Assembly (NCBI GenBank): GCA_964385055.1
Contig: CAYLMH010000026.1
Coordinates: forward strand, 1-19,439
Origin: JACRPI01 sp964385055
GTDB lineage: Archaea; Nanobdellota; Nanobdellia; Woesearchaeales; DSVV01
Length of the DNA: 19,439 nucleotides
Direction of reading: 5' to 3'
In this document: piece after piece, positions 1-7,660 of the stretch
Numbering within the stretch: position 1 is the stretch's first letter
How the letters are laid out: each line of letters opens with the position of its first letter
Notes under the pieces: model-generated
The model's database searches: none
The model's input: the letters and a program-made list of their open reading frames with translations, nothing else
Told to the model about the DNA's origin: nothing
Program-made: the position numbers and the translations under genes

Positions 1-2
1 TT

Positions 3-545
3 TCCATTGACGCATTACTTTTGCACATGGACGCATATTGTTCTTCTCGAAATATACGCGCTTCAGATTCTCGTGTTCGTTATGAACTTAAAGAAGTTGG
101 AGTTCATTATGTTATTGATCAGATGGAACTTAAACCACAAGAAAAGACTGATCTTAAAACAATAATAAGCAGAAGAATTTGTTTAGAACAAGCATTAGCA
201 ATGGAAATGATTCCTGCTTCTTATTTACGACAAGTTATTGAAGGATTTCCAGAAGATATCCGTGGCATTGATTTTGTTCAGGATTATCTTCGCGCTTCTC
301 AACTTCTTCCAGATCTTTCTGGAGGTAAAGCACCTTGTCCTGTGAAATATGATGAATCTTTGCCAATGATTGCAGCTCGTCAAAAAGGTATTAGGTCTAT
401 TATTAAAGCAGGGATTGATCTCACAGGACCTTCTTTTCGTGCTCTTTTCTATAACCAAGAGCTGGTTTCTTTCTTTAACGCTGGCGGCGAAGCAGTAAGA
501 GAATATTTAGACGCAAGTTTAGTTCCACCACGTGGAAATGCTTAG
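3..545 (+). CDS. Hypothetical protein, 5' end outside window
   Basis: The reading frame is open from the left edge to the TAG at 543-545, so the first codons are probably missing. In-window start candidates are TTG at 21 and ATG at 27, but there is no room to see a promoter. About 180 residues are visible. They are soluble, with no membrane segment, and have an acidic and helical middle part (roughly residues 35-100 of the visible frame) followed by a Gly/Pro-rich stretch and the ending VPPRGNA. I do not recognise the family and assign no function. The next gene has its own TATA box, so this gene is not obviously in an operon with it. A T-rich stretch follows the stop. Confidence 0.6.
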   Translation, partial: SIDALLLHMDAYCSSRNIRASDSRVRYELKEVGVHYVIDQMELKPQEKTDLKTIISRRICLEQALAMEMIPASYLRQVIEGFPEDIRGIDFVQDYLRASQLLPDLSGGKAPCPVKYDESLPMIAARQKGIRSIIKAGIDLTGPSFRALFYNQELVSFFNAGGEAVREYLDASLVPPRGNA

Positions 546-572
546 TTTTATTCTTCATTTTCTTTCACACAC

Positions 573-581
573 TTTATATAT
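573..581 (+). promoter_or_regulatory. TATA box of MFS transporter
   Basis: TTTATATAT centred 27 nt before the ATG at 604. This spacing puts transcription start at or next to the start codon (leaderless mRNA). Confidence 0.7.
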
Positions 582-603
582 CTCCATCTAACTTTTTCCA
601 ATC

Positions 604-1791
604 ATGAATCTCACTGAACAACAAAAAAATAGAGGGTTTTGGTTATTATTTCTCGCACTTTTTATCGACTTGCTTGGTTTTGGAATTATGATTCCACTCT
701 TGCCTTTTTACGCAGAAAGCCTTGGCGCAAGCGCATTTGTGGTTTCACTCTTGATGGCAGTTTATAGTCTTGCGCAATTTCTCTTCGCTCCCCTTTGGGG
801 AAGACTGTCTGATCGTTATGGACGACGTCCAATCATTATGATTGGCTTGCTTGGGACAAGTGTTTCGTTTATTTTATTTGGATTTGCTTCAACATTGTTC
901 TTGCTTTTTTTCTCTCGTTTACTTGGGGGAATTTTAACCGCTGCAACACTTCCAACGTCACAAGCGTATGTTGCGGATATTAGTTCTGAAAAAGAACGCG
1001 CGAAGAAATTTGGATTGCTCGGCGCTGCGTTTGGTCTCGGCTTTATGTTTGGTCCTGCACTTGGTGGGTTACTTTCTGTTTATGGCTATGCTGTTCCTGC
1101 GTTTTTCGCAGCTGGGCTTGCGTTCCTTAATTTTGTAGGCGCATGGTTCTGGCTTCCGGAATCTTTCAAGCCGACTTCTACTGAAATTAAAAGCTATCAC
1201 CTTATCGACTTTAAAGGCATGTGGAGAAGTATTACGCACGAACATATTGGCGTTCTTGTGATTATTGGTGCACTCATCGCGCTCGGCTTTTCTCAATTGC
1301 AGGGCATGTACGCACTCTTCGCAGAACAGCGTTTTGGATTAGGACCTGCAAGCGTGGGAATTATTCTCTTTGTTGTTGGAGTCGTGAGTGTCATTGTACA
1401 AGGCGCGGTTGTTGGAAAAGTTGTTGTTTGGATTGGTGAAATTAAGACAATTATTCTTGGAACACTTATTCTTGGAGTAAGCTATACAATGATTGGTTTA
1501 TCTTCTTCTACGACGATGCTTTATGTTTTTACTGGCGTTAACGCTGCGGGATTCGCGCTTTCAGGACCTTCTCTCAACGCTCTGATTTCAGAGAGAACAC
1601 ATAAAGATGAGCAAGGAACAATGCTTGGCTTTGCACAAAGTTGGGGTGCCCTTGCACGTGTCATTGGTCCGCCATTCGCGGGAATATTATTCGGTTTTTC
1701 GATCGCATTGCCTTTTTATTCAGGTGCTTTTTTTATGCTGTTTGCGATGTTGATGGCTGTTAAGAATTATAAATTCTACATGAAAGTGTAG
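604..1791 (+). CDS. MFS transporter, TetA-like drug:H+ antiporter type
   Basis: A 395-residue integral membrane protein with about 12 hydrophobic segments, the usual size of drug:proton antiporters of the major facilitator superfamily. The first helix carries an Asp (LALFIDLLGFG, D22). The loop between helices 2 and 3 has the MFS motif A as GRLSDRYGRRP (residues 66-76). A second, weaker copy-like loop lies near the middle, as expected from the two six-helix halves. The family exports small molecules such as tetracycline-like drugs in exchange for protons, but the substrate cannot be read from sequence and could be a metabolite. The ATG at 604 is set by a TATA box 27 nt upstream. The gene converges on the secreted-protein gene with only 4 bp between stop codons. 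Confidence 0.9.
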   Translation: MNLTEQQKNRGFWLLFLALFIDLLGFGIMIPLLPFYAESLGASAFVVSLLMAVYSLAQFLFAPLWGRLSDRYGRRPIIMIGLLGTSVSFILFGFASTLFLLFFSRLLGGILTAATLPTSQAYVADISSEKERAKKFGLLGAAFGLGFMFGPALGGLLSVYGYAVPAFFAAGLAFLNFVGAWFWLPESFKPTSTEIKSYHLIDFKGMWRSITHEHIGVLVIIGALIALGFSQLQGMYALFAEQRFGLGPASVGIILFVVGVVSVIVQGAVVGKVVVWIGEIKTIILGTLILGVSYTMIGLSSSTTMLYVFTGVNAAGFALSGPSLNALISERTHKDEQGTMLGFAQSWGALARVIGPPFAGILFGFSIALPFYSGAFFMLFAMLMAVKNYKFYMKV

Positions 1792-1795
1792 GACT

Positions 1796-1820
1796 TTATT
1801 TTTTTCTTTCTTGTTCTTTA
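1796..1820 (+). terminator. Poly-T tract after MFS transporter
   Basis: T-rich run (TTATTTTTTTC followed by more T-rich sequence) directly after the MFS stop, typical of archaeal intrinsic termination. It lies inside the 3' end of the convergent gene, so the T run also encodes that gene's Lys tail on the other strand. Confidence 0.3.
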
Positions 1821-2572
1821 TACTTTGCGTGTTCGTATATTCTTTCTGTTCGTTCCGCAATATTCCAGACTTCTTCATCATTGAGAATCTGGGGATTTTG
1901 ATCTTTTTCTCTTTCAGGCCTAAATGGATTTTGTTCAAATGTTATTCGATATTGCTTGAGTTTATTAGCTGCACGGGACACTTTCCCTCGCAAATGGTTC
2001 ATCAACCCCTCCACTTCCATTAAGATACCATTATCCTTCCACACATTCTCTTCTTTGCTCTCTACGCCTACATATGCCATTCCATGATACCAGCGAAAAT
2101 CATTCTTCATCTTTTTTTCTTTTTTTGTTTCTGTTAGAAAGAGAAGTTCATTTCCAACACGATCATAAAGTCCTCTCCCATCTGCTTCTGGACTTGTGAT
2201 AAACCATATTTCGTAATTAACTGGAGTCTCATTATTCGCTGAATTGAGATCATACGTTATTAATAATTGTCTTGCGTTCTTTGTATATCCGTTTGGTCCG
2301 CTCCATGCATCTTTCTTCTGTTTTCCCTCTTCTTCATAAAATACTTGAACATTTGTTCTTGGGAAGAGCATAACACTGTTTGCATGTGGTTCCGCATAAC
2401 AAAATTGTGAAGAACTTTTTTTGATTACTTTTCCCTCTTCTAAATCAACTTTTTGCGTTACATCAGGGCACACTCGATATTCAAGAGGCATATCTCTAAA
2501 AGGGATTTGTTCTGCAGCTGCTGCACTCGCGGTGAAAAACGCTGCTCCAAAAAGTACATTTCTTAGGTTCAT
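1796..2572 (-). CDS. Secreted protein of unknown function
   Basis: Begins with a clear signal peptide: basic MNLRN, hydrophobic core VLFGAAFFTA, then an Ala-rich SAAAA cleavage region before EQ at about residue 21. The mature part is about 238 residues, mixed charged and aromatic, with two cysteines near the new N-terminus (C35, C58) that could form a disulfide outside the cell. The C-terminal third is very charged and helical and ends in KEQERKK. A GTG seven codons upstream (2593) would keep the frame, but the ATG at 2572 is preferred because the TATA box is 26 nt before it and the signal peptide then starts correctly. Family not recognised. It is convergent with the MFS gene and divergent from the acyltransferase gene. 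Confidence 0.75.
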   Translation of the reverse strand: MNLRNVLFGAAFFTASAAAAEQIPFRDMPLEYRVCPDVTQKVDLEEGKVIKKSSSQFCYAEPHANSVMLFPRTNVQVFYEEEGKQKKDAWSGPNGYTKNARQLLITYDLNSANNETPVNYEIWFITSPEADGRGLYDRVGNELLFLTETKKEKKMKNDFRWYHGMAYVGVESKEENVWKDNGILMEVEGLMNHLRGKVSRAANKLKQYRITFEQNPFRPEREKDQNPQILNDEEVWNIAERTERIYEHAKYKEQERKK

Positions 2573-2593
2573 GCTCGAAGAAACGTCTGGCAC

Positions 2594-2602
2594 TTTATAT
2601 AT
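2594..2602 (-). promoter_or_regulatory. TATA box of secreted-protein gene
   Basis: On the minus strand this reads ATATATAAA, about 26 nt before the ATG at 2572. It directly abuts the upstream GTG at 2593, which would lie before the expected transcription start, and so argues against that GTG. Confidence 0.65.
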
Positions 2603-2639
2603 TTTCTTGTATTTACTCCTTATTAGTAGTTCTTAATTC

Positions 2640-2647
2640 TTTTATAC
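2640..2647 (+). promoter_or_regulatory. TATA box of acyltransferase operon
   Basis: TTTTATAC about 25 nt before the ATG at 2669. It supports that ATG rather than the TTG two codons earlier. Confidence 0.55.
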
Positions 2648-2668
2648 TCTTTCTGTTCTTCCTTGGGT

Positions 2669-3340
2669 ATGGTTTATCCTTTCACGAAATTATTCTTCCC
2701 TCTTCTGCGACCGATCTTTGTCCGCAGTTGTACTGGTTTAGAACATATTCCTAAAAAAGGACCTTTTATTATCGCGTCTAATCACCAGAGTCATATTGAT
2801 GGTCTTCTCATTGGAAGTTATGTTGTTCAGAAAACCAATAAAAAAATTCATTTTCTCGCGAAAAAAGAGTTTACTTCTTATTTTGGTAGAACTGTTGAGA
2901 AAATTATTTATGAAAAGTGGGCGAGTGTTCTCTTTGTTGAAGAAGAAGGGACAAAAAAACGTGGACGACTCGCACTTCAACAGGCATCTGCGCTTCTTGA
3001 CGCAGGAGAACTTATTGGTATTTTTCCAGAGGGAAAAAGGACGTACGATGGTTCTCTTCTTGAAGGTAGAACAGGAATTGTTCGCATCGTGCTTGGCACT
3101 ACGAAAATTTCAAAAATACCTATTATCCCTGTTGGCATACAAAACGCTGATCTCCTGCTGCCTCGAAATATTATGGTTCCTCGCATATGGAAAGCGCGCG
3201 CGGTACTCTCTTTTGGCAAACCTTTTTATCTTACTGCATATCGAAAGAAACACATGACCAAAAAAATGCTTCGCGACGCAACAGCCCTTGTCATGAAAAA
3301 AATCGCACAACAGGCGAGGAGGCCATACTCTTATGCCTAA
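2669..3340 (+). CDS. PlsC-like lysophospholipid/glycerolipid acyltransferase
   Basis: A 223-residue protein of the PlsC/LPLAT superfamily, which moves an acyl group from acyl-CoA or acyl-carrier protein to a glycerophospholipid or similar hydroxyl at the membrane. The catalytic HX4D motif is intact as NHQSHID (H39, D44). The substrate-binding FPEG motif is present as IFPEGKR (residues 118-124), and IIPVGIQ at about 152-158 matches the late PlsC block. The N-terminal 20 residues are hydrophobic and probably membrane-associated. Start chosen from the TATA spacing. The stop codon overlaps the PaaK-like gene by 8 bp, so the two are translated from one mRNA. Archaeal core lipids are ethers, so the real acceptor is unclear. 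Family confident, substrate not. Confidence 0.85.
   Translation: MVYPFTKLFFPLLRPIFVRSCTGLEHIPKKGPFIIASNHQSHIDGLLIGSYVVQKTNKKIHFLAKKEFTSYFGRTVEKIIYEKWASVLFVEEEGTKKRGRLALQQASALLDAGELIGIFPEGKRTYDGSLLEGRTGIVRIVLGTTKISKIPIIPVGIQNADLLLPRNIMVPRIWKARAVLSFGKPFYLTAYRKKHMTKKMLRDATALVMKKIAQQARRPYSYA
3316..3322 (+). promoter_or_regulatory. Shine-Dalgarno site of PaaK-like gene
   Basis: GAGGAGG ending 10 nt before the ATG at 3333, inside the 3' end of the acyltransferase gene. It marks an internal operon gene translated by SD pairing. Confidence 0.6.
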
Positions 3341-4772
3341 TTCGTTATTTCCAATTCCATGGGAAAAGATGATTTCTTTCTCTCTTCGCAAACAAACCGC
3401 TCTTCAGAATAAAAAATTGCAACACATGATGCGCTTGTTTTCTCATGCTCCATATTATGCTGCGTTTTTTCAAGCCCACAATCTTAACCCACGAACCATT
3501 ACTTCCACAACTCATCTTCTGAAAATTCCTTTTACAACTAAAGAAGATCTTGTTACCACTGTAGAACATCCTGAGAAAGCAAGCGATTTTGTTCTTAATC
3601 CCGCACAAAAAATTCATACGCTTCCTCATGTAAGTGGATTTCGTTTGTTCTTCTCTTCTACACTCAAACAAGAACTGATGAAAGAGTTTAAACCGATCCA
3701 TGTTCACTTTACTTCAGGCAGAAGCGCGATGAGTGTTCCGGTTCTCTATACTCAACACGATCTTTTGCATCTTCAAGAAGCAAGCAGAAGAATGCTGATT
3801 CACCTCAAGATTCCGCTCACTTCTCGTGTTCTCAATGTCTTTCCCTATGCTCCTCATCTTGCGTTTTGGCAGGCAGTGTACGCAACGAATTATCTTGGGG
3901 TATTTGGTGTTCACACTGGTGGCGGAAAAGGCATGGGAACAACTAAAATTCTGGATGTTCTTGAACACATGCGGCCAGAAGTTATTATAGGAATGCCCTC
4001 TTATGTTTATCACTTACTTTCTCTTGCAGCTGAACAGCGTCGTGACCTTTCTTCGCTTCACTCTATTCTTTTAGGAGGAGAAGCAGTCACTCCCGCATAC
4101 AAAGAAAAACTCAAAAATTTGCTTCATTCTTCAGGATCTTCCGCTCCTTTGGTTTATAGCACGTACGCGTTTACCGAAGGAAAAGTAAGTTGGACGCAAT
4201 GTCACGAAGATAGTGGCTATCATCTTTATCCTGATATGGAATTTATTGAGATTGTTAATTCACAAGGAAATCGTGTGCCTGATGGGCAAAGCGGAGAGAT
4301 TGTTTATACTGGACTTGACTTTCGTGGCACTGTTTTTCTGCGCTATAAAACAGGAGACATAGGACGATTGCAAGTTGGTCCTTGTCCTTATTGTGGCGCA
4401 AAGACTCCTCGCTTAGATCCTGCTATTACGAGAAGCAGTGAAATCACTTCCATGCAACTCACTAAAATAAAAGGATCTCTTGTGGATCTCAACGCGGTTC
4501 ATGCATTGCTCTCTTCACTTTCTTTTGTTGATGAATGGCAGGTTGTTCTTCAAAAAAAGAAACAGTTTGATCTTGACGAACTTGTTGTTCATGTTGCTCC
4601 ACACGCTCGAGAAAATCATACTTTTGTTAAGAACGAGATTGTCAGGCAAATGCAAGAACACTTTCACATCACTCCTGTTGTGGTTTTCACTACAAAAGAA
4701 AAGCTTATTGAAGCATTGGGACTCGAAACACATTTGAAGGAAAAGAGAATTCTAGATAAGAGAAAAGAATAA
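3333..4772 (+). CDS. PaaK-like adenylate-forming enzyme (phenylacetate-CoA ligase/CapK family)
   Basis: A 479-residue member of the ANL adenylating enzymes, closest in layout to phenylacetate-CoA ligase and coenzyme F390 synthetase. The ATP-binding loop is TSGRSAMSVP (127-136), the adenine/acyl pocket region is YSTYAFTEG (275-283), and the ATP-contacting Asp is in YKTGDIGRL (338-346). A CPYCG knuckle (C351, C354) followed by a C-terminal lid domain (about 370-460) is typical of PaaK proteins. The expected reaction is activation of a carboxylic acid to an acyl-AMP and usually then to a thioester. It overlaps the PlsC-like gene, so it may supply the activated acyl group for that enzyme; this is inference. 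The acid used cannot be read from sequence. Confidence 0.8.
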   Translation: MPNSLFPIPWEKMISFSLRKQTALQNKKLQHMMRLFSHAPYYAAFFQAHNLNPRTITSTTHLLKIPFTTKEDLVTTVEHPEKASDFVLNPAQKIHTLPHVSGFRLFFSSTLKQELMKEFKPIHVHFTSGRSAMSVPVLYTQHDLLHLQEASRRMLIHLKIPLTSRVLNVFPYAPHLAFWQAVYATNYLGVFGVHTGGGKGMGTTKILDVLEHMRPEVIIGMPSYVYHLLSLAAEQRRDLSSLHSILLGGEAVTPAYKEKLKNLLHSSGSSAPLVYSTYAFTEGKVSWTQCHEDSGYHLYPDMEFIEIVNSQGNRVPDGQSGEIVYTGLDFRGTVFLRYKTGDIGRLQVGPCPYCGAKTPRLDPAITRSSEITSMQLTKIKGSLVDLNAVHALLSSLSFVDEWQVVLQKKKQFDLDELVVHVAPHARENHTFVKNEIVRQMQEHFHITPVVVFTTKEKLIEALGLETHLKEKRILDKRKE

Positions 4773-4825
4773 ACAAGAAAAGAATCAAAAAAAGTGAATG
4801 AATAAAACAGAAAGAGACATAGACG

Positions 4826-5431
4826 ATGCTCACCAAAAAACAACTCGCAATCCAATTATCCAAACTCGCTGTTTTTGAAAAACCAAAATTAAAGCTGGAA
4901 CAATATCCTACTGATTCTGAAGTTGCTTCCATCGTCTTGTGGGACGCATTGATGAAAGGAGATATTGTGGGCAAAAAAGTCGCAGATCTTGGCGCAGGAA
5001 CTGGTATCTTAGGGATTGGCGCGTTATTACTTGGCGCGGAACATGTGTATTTTGTGGAGAAAGACAGCGACGCTGTTGCGATTCTTCGTCAGAACCTTCT
5101 TCCGCTTCGTCTTGAAAATTATACCCTTCTTCAAATGGATGTTTCAGCATTTCAGGATCCTGTTGACACGGTGTTTCAAAATCCTCCATTTGGAACGAAG
5201 CAAGCACATGCTGACAAACCGTTTATGGAAAAAGCATTTTCTCTTGGAAAAATAGTGTATAGTTTTCATAAAACAACGACTGACGCGTTTGTTCGTGCGA
5301 TTGCAGGGGATTATTCTTTTTCTGTTGTAGAAGTGTATCACTTTGCGTTTCCTTTACGCCAGACGCAATCGTATCATCGAAAGAAATTAGAGAGAATTGA
5401 AGTGACGTGTTATAGATTGGTTAAAAAGTAA
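4826..5431 (+). CDS. METTL5-like RNA N6-adenine methyltransferase
   Basis: A 201-residue Rossmann methylase matching the archaeal/eukaryotic METTL5 group. Visible blocks are LEQYPT (24-29), the SAM-binding DLGAGTGILGIGA (54-66), an acidic end of strand 2 (VEKD, 77-80), the amino-methylating NPPFGT motif (119-124), the conserved HADKPF (128-133) and VYSFHK (144-149). Human METTL5 makes one m6A in 18S rRNA and the archaeal relatives are thought to modify 16S rRNA; the target here is inferred. No strong TATA box is seen before the ATG and the PaaK-like stop is only 53 bp upstream, so it is probably read from the same transcript. It converges on the sigma-factor gene with a 6-bp gap. Confidence 0.85.
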   Translation: MLTKKQLAIQLSKLAVFEKPKLKLEQYPTDSEVASIVLWDALMKGDIVGKKVADLGAGTGILGIGALLLGAEHVYFVEKDSDAVAILRQNLLPLRLENYTLLQMDVSAFQDPVDTVFQNPPFGTKQAHADKPFMEKAFSLGKIVYSFHKTTTDAFVRAIAGDYSFSVVEVYHFAFPLRQTQSYHRKKLERIEVTCYRLVKK

Positions 5432-5437
5432 CAACTA

Positions 5438-6118
5438 TTATTCGAAGCCTTCATGTATCTCTTTTCTTAGTGGTTGATACCAACTTACTGTTTTGTCTGC
5501 TTCTTTCATCTTATTTTGAATACTGTCTCTTGCTCTACTGAGTCTTGACATAACTGTTCCTAATTTAATCCCTAATCTTTCGCTTATTTCATTATAAGAA
5601 AGATCATGCCTATATCGGAGAATCAGAATTTCTCTATGTTCTTTTGATACTTCATCTAATCTTTCGTCAATATAATTCCTTGCCTCATTCTCAAATACTC
5701 TTCTTAAGATTGTATCTTCGTGATCTTGTCTGGCATTCTGTTGGACGTATATTACATTCACATCATCGGTTGGTTCTGTTTTTCTCCTTTTTTTATCACG
5801 AACATAATTTAGTGCCAGATTTCTCGCAACGGTGTATAGCCATCCTTTTAATCGTAATCGTCCTTCTTCTGCTGACGCAACGAGCGCATCAAGATTCGTA
5901 AGAATTTTTTCTCCTAAAACATGTTGTACTATGTCTTTTGCTTCTTGCGTATCCCTGACATATTTGAATATGTACCACTCTAACTGCGGTGCATGTGCTT
6001 TGTAGAATACTTCATATACTCTTTCTGCTTCTGTTCCTCCTTGTTTGAGAAGACGAACTACTTCTTCTTCAGTATGCTCTCTTTTCAGCGGTCTGGTTAG
6101 AAGCAGGTCTATTGTCAT
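5438..6118 (-). CDS. ECF-type sigma-70 family protein
   Basis: A 226-residue protein with both domains of a small extracytoplasmic-function sigma factor. Region 2 covers about 35-112 (VFYKAHAPQLEWYIFKYV, EAKDIVQHV, then WLYTVARNLALNYVRDKKRR, the usual region 2.3/2.4 block). A linker at about 113-145 is followed by region 4 at about 150-205 (EVSKEHREILILRYRHDLSY, EISERLGIKLGTVMSRLSRAR), which is the -35-binding helix-turn-helix. Sigma factors direct bacterial RNA polymerase and have no role in the standard TBP/TFB archaeal system. Genes on both sides are archaeal, so it belongs to this genome. No anti-sigma gene is adjacent. The basal promoter is a weak TTAAAAA-type TATA box. It may act as a DNA-binding regulator rather than a true sigma factor. 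Confidence 0.85.
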   Translation of the reverse strand: MTIDLLLTRPLKREHTEEEVVRLLKQGGTEAERVYEVFYKAHAPQLEWYIFKYVRDTQEAKDIVQHVLGEKILTNLDALVASAEEGRLRLKGWLYTVARNLALNYVRDKKRRKTEPTDDVNVIYVQQNARQDHEDTILRRVFENEARNYIDERLDEVSKEHREILILRYRHDLSYNEISERLGIKLGTVMSRLSRARDSIQNKMKEADKTVSWYQPLRKEIHEGFE

Positions 6119-6139
6119 TCCTTTTTGGGTTATTACGCT

Positions 6140-6148
6140 CTTTTTAAC
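6140..6148 (-). promoter_or_regulatory. Weak TATA box of sigma-like gene
   Basis: On the minus strand GTTAAAAAG, centred about 26 nt before the ATG at 6118. The spacing fits the other promoters here, but the sequence is weaker. Confidence 0.35.
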
Positions 6149-6172
6149 TATTCTGACCTAAAAAATGAGAAT

Positions 6173-6523
6173 TTAGTTGTAAAATAAATTGTCATGTGTT
6201 CTATGCATTGAAAATGTTGGTTCTCTTTTTAACTCTTCAAGCACTCCTTCGAATGGTTTTTCTCCTCTATATCTATATGGAGCTTCCTGGAAGTGAGGGT
6301 GCGTGGGAATTTCAATCATTGCATAAAGCATTTCTGGTTCTGGGGATGGTTGCTCTCCAAGAGCATGATGCGGATATGAATTCCATGTTTGTACTTGGTA
6401 GCCAGCAATCTGGTCTATTCTCTCATCCAATGTTTTCTTCGCAGCATCTAATTTCTCTGTGCTGTCTGTTCTTTCTCCTACTTTAAATCCGATGACATGA
6501 ATTATTCCTATTCGTGTTGGCAT
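6173..6523 (-). CDS. Small hypothetical protein
   Basis: A 116-residue soluble protein, family not recognised. The first 14 residues (MPTRIGIIHVIGFK) look like a first beta strand; a helical stretch with heptad-like Lys/Glu spacing covers about 20-40 and is followed by an aromatic/His/Pro-rich centre. There is no signal peptide or membrane segment. The start is fixed by a TATA box about 27 nt upstream. It is divergent from the small basic protein gene at 6599, sharing a 75-bp promoter region, and lies 54 bp upstream of the sigma-like gene on the same strand. It could be transcribed together with the sigma gene. Confidence 0.65.
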   Translation of the reverse strand: MPTRIGIIHVIGFKVGERTDSTEKLDAAKKTLDERIDQIAGYQVQTWNSYPHHALGEQPSPEPEMLYAMIEIPTHPHFQEAPYRYRGEKPFEGVLEELKREPTFSMHRTHDNLFYN

Positions 6524-6545
6524 TCTTTGAAGGAATATTATTTCT

Positions 6546-6554
6546 CTTATAAAC
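6546..6554 (-). promoter_or_regulatory. TATA box of small hypothetical gene
   Basis: On the minus strand GTTTATAAG, 24-30 nt before the ATG at 6523. Lies back-to-back with the TATA box of the divergent gene at 6599. Confidence 0.65.
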
Positions 6555-6567
6555 GTATTGCCACAAA

Positions 6568-6576
6568 CTATTTAAT
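6568..6576 (+). promoter_or_regulatory. TATA box of small basic protein gene
   Basis: CTATTTAAT about 27 nt before the ATG at 6599. It supports this ATG against the in-frame ATG far upstream at 6497, which lies before the promoter. Confidence 0.55.
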
Positions 6577-6598
6577 CTTCAAGGGTTTTATTTTTTCC

Positions 6599-6919
6599 AT
6601 GCCAAAAAGAGGTCGTCCTATTCAATCACCCATCAGACAAAATATGATTGAGCTTTTGCATCATCTCGGTGAAGGATATGGGTATCAGATTTCTTTGTTG
6701 TATAATCAAATTTTTCCCAAATGTACTATGCGCAGTATTCATTACAATCTGAAGAAAGGATTAGAGACGCAGGAATTTGCTGTTAAAAGAATGGTAAAAG
6801 AAGAAGGAACGTATTCTTGGGGAGCTCATGCGGAGAAGATTTATTATGGTCTCGGCGAAAACGCGAAACCAAAAATGGATGATCGCGTTAAAGTGTTTTT
6901 TGAGAAGAAGCAAGCTTAA
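6599..6919 (+). CDS. Small basic protein, possible winged-helix DNA-binding
   Basis: A 106-residue basic protein starting MPKRGRPIQSPIRQN. The RGRP start resembles an AT-hook-like minor-groove clamp. The rest reads like a compact winged helix: helix RQNMIELLHHLGEGYGYQI, a second helix, TMRSIHYNLKKGLETQEF (about 43-60) as a possible recognition helix, and a wing around GTYSWGAHAEKIYYGLG. Small proteins of this pattern occur in DPANN genomes as uncharacterised families (from memory, not searched). The frame is open further upstream, but the TATA box places the start at 6599. It is divergent from the gene at 6523 and might regulate the shared 75-bp region. Function not known. Confidence 0.65.
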   Translation: MPKRGRPIQSPIRQNMIELLHHLGEGYGYQISLLYNQIFPKCTMRSIHYNLKKGLETQEFAVKRMVKEEGTYSWGAHAEKIYYGLGENAKPKMDDRVKVFFEKKQA

Positions 6920-6920
6920 T

Positions 6921-7628
6921 CTAGAGCATCTTTTTCAAAAATCCAATGAGCGCAAACGCTTCTCGTTTTGTTAATGTGCTTTTGCCAATCATCCTTCTCC
7001 AAACTTTTCGCTGCGTTTCTCGCTTACTCTCACTTCTGAAGTCTTTTTTCTCAAGAAGCTGATCAAGAACACGCATAATAATCACTTTATCTTCTGCAGT
7101 TGCTTTCTTGAACTTTTCACTCATTTTTTGAGTGCCTAACTTCTTGGTGATTTCATACAAGAAGATAGAAACTGCGTGGCTGAGGTTGAGGGTGAAGTAG
7201 CTGTGATGCGCAGGAATTGTTGCAACAAAGTCGCATTTTTCAACTTCTTCGTTGAACAAACCATGACCTTCTCTTCCAAAGACAAGTCCAACTCTCACTT
7301 TTGGGTCTTTTATAAGCTTATTTTCTTCCAAATGCTGCGCAAGCTCTTCTGGATTGATTGGAGAACGCGGGATATTGTAGTCTGTGCCTGTTCGTGCTGT
7401 TGTTGCAATCAGATAGTCGAATGTTTCCAGTGCTTTTTCTGTCTCTATCTTTGCGTTTTTGAGGATTGGCCCTGCTTCATGCTTTGCTCTTATGAGCGCG
7501 TCAATGTCATCTTTACTGCATTTTGGATTGATGAGCAGGAGATCTTTGAATCCGAAATTTGCCATGACACGGCACACTGCACCGAGATTATGTGCATGTT
7601 CTGTTCCAATTAAAATTATTGTAAGCAT
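6921..7628 (-). CDS. trmJ: TrmJ-like tRNA 2'-O-methyltransferase (SPOUT/SpoU family)
   Basis: A 235-residue SPOUT methylase with the three SpoU motifs: NLGAVCRVMANFG (14-26), VFGREGHGL (116-124) and TLNLSHAV (146-153), which form the trefoil-knot SAM site. TrmJ methylates the ribose 2'-OH at position 32 of tRNAs, using SAM; the archaeal enzyme is cytidine-specific in the studied case (Sulfolobus). The C-terminal 70 residues are charged and helical, as in TrmJ, and take part in tRNA binding. Start set by a strong TATA box 27 nt upstream. Stop lies 1 bp from the stop of the convergent gene ending at 6919. Family confident; the exact tRNA position is inferred. Confidence 0.85.
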   Translation of the reverse strand: MLTIILIGTEHAHNLGAVCRVMANFGFKDLLLINPKCSKDDIDALIRAKHEAGPILKNAKIETEKALETFDYLIATTARTGTDYNIPRSPINPEELAQHLEENKLIKDPKVRVGLVFGREGHGLFNEEVEKCDFVATIPAHHSYFTLNLSHAVSIFLYEITKKLGTQKMSEKFKKATAEDKVIIMRVLDQLLEKKDFRSESKRETQRKVWRRMIGKSTLTKREAFALIGFLKKML

Positions 7629-7650
7629 TTTCTTAACTTTTCTTCTCTTT

Positions 7651-7660
7651 ATTATATATC
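7651..7660 (-). promoter_or_regulatory. TATA box of trmJ
   Basis: On the minus strand GATATATAAT, 27 nt before the ATG at 7628. An AT palindrome (CTTTTTTAAAAAG) lies just upstream at 7664-7676. Confidence 0.7.

Noticed and set aside
5438..6118. Window being bacterial because of the sigma factor
   Set aside because: TATA boxes at fixed distance and archaeal-type METTL5, TrmJ, MCT-1-like and LonB proteins argue for archaea.
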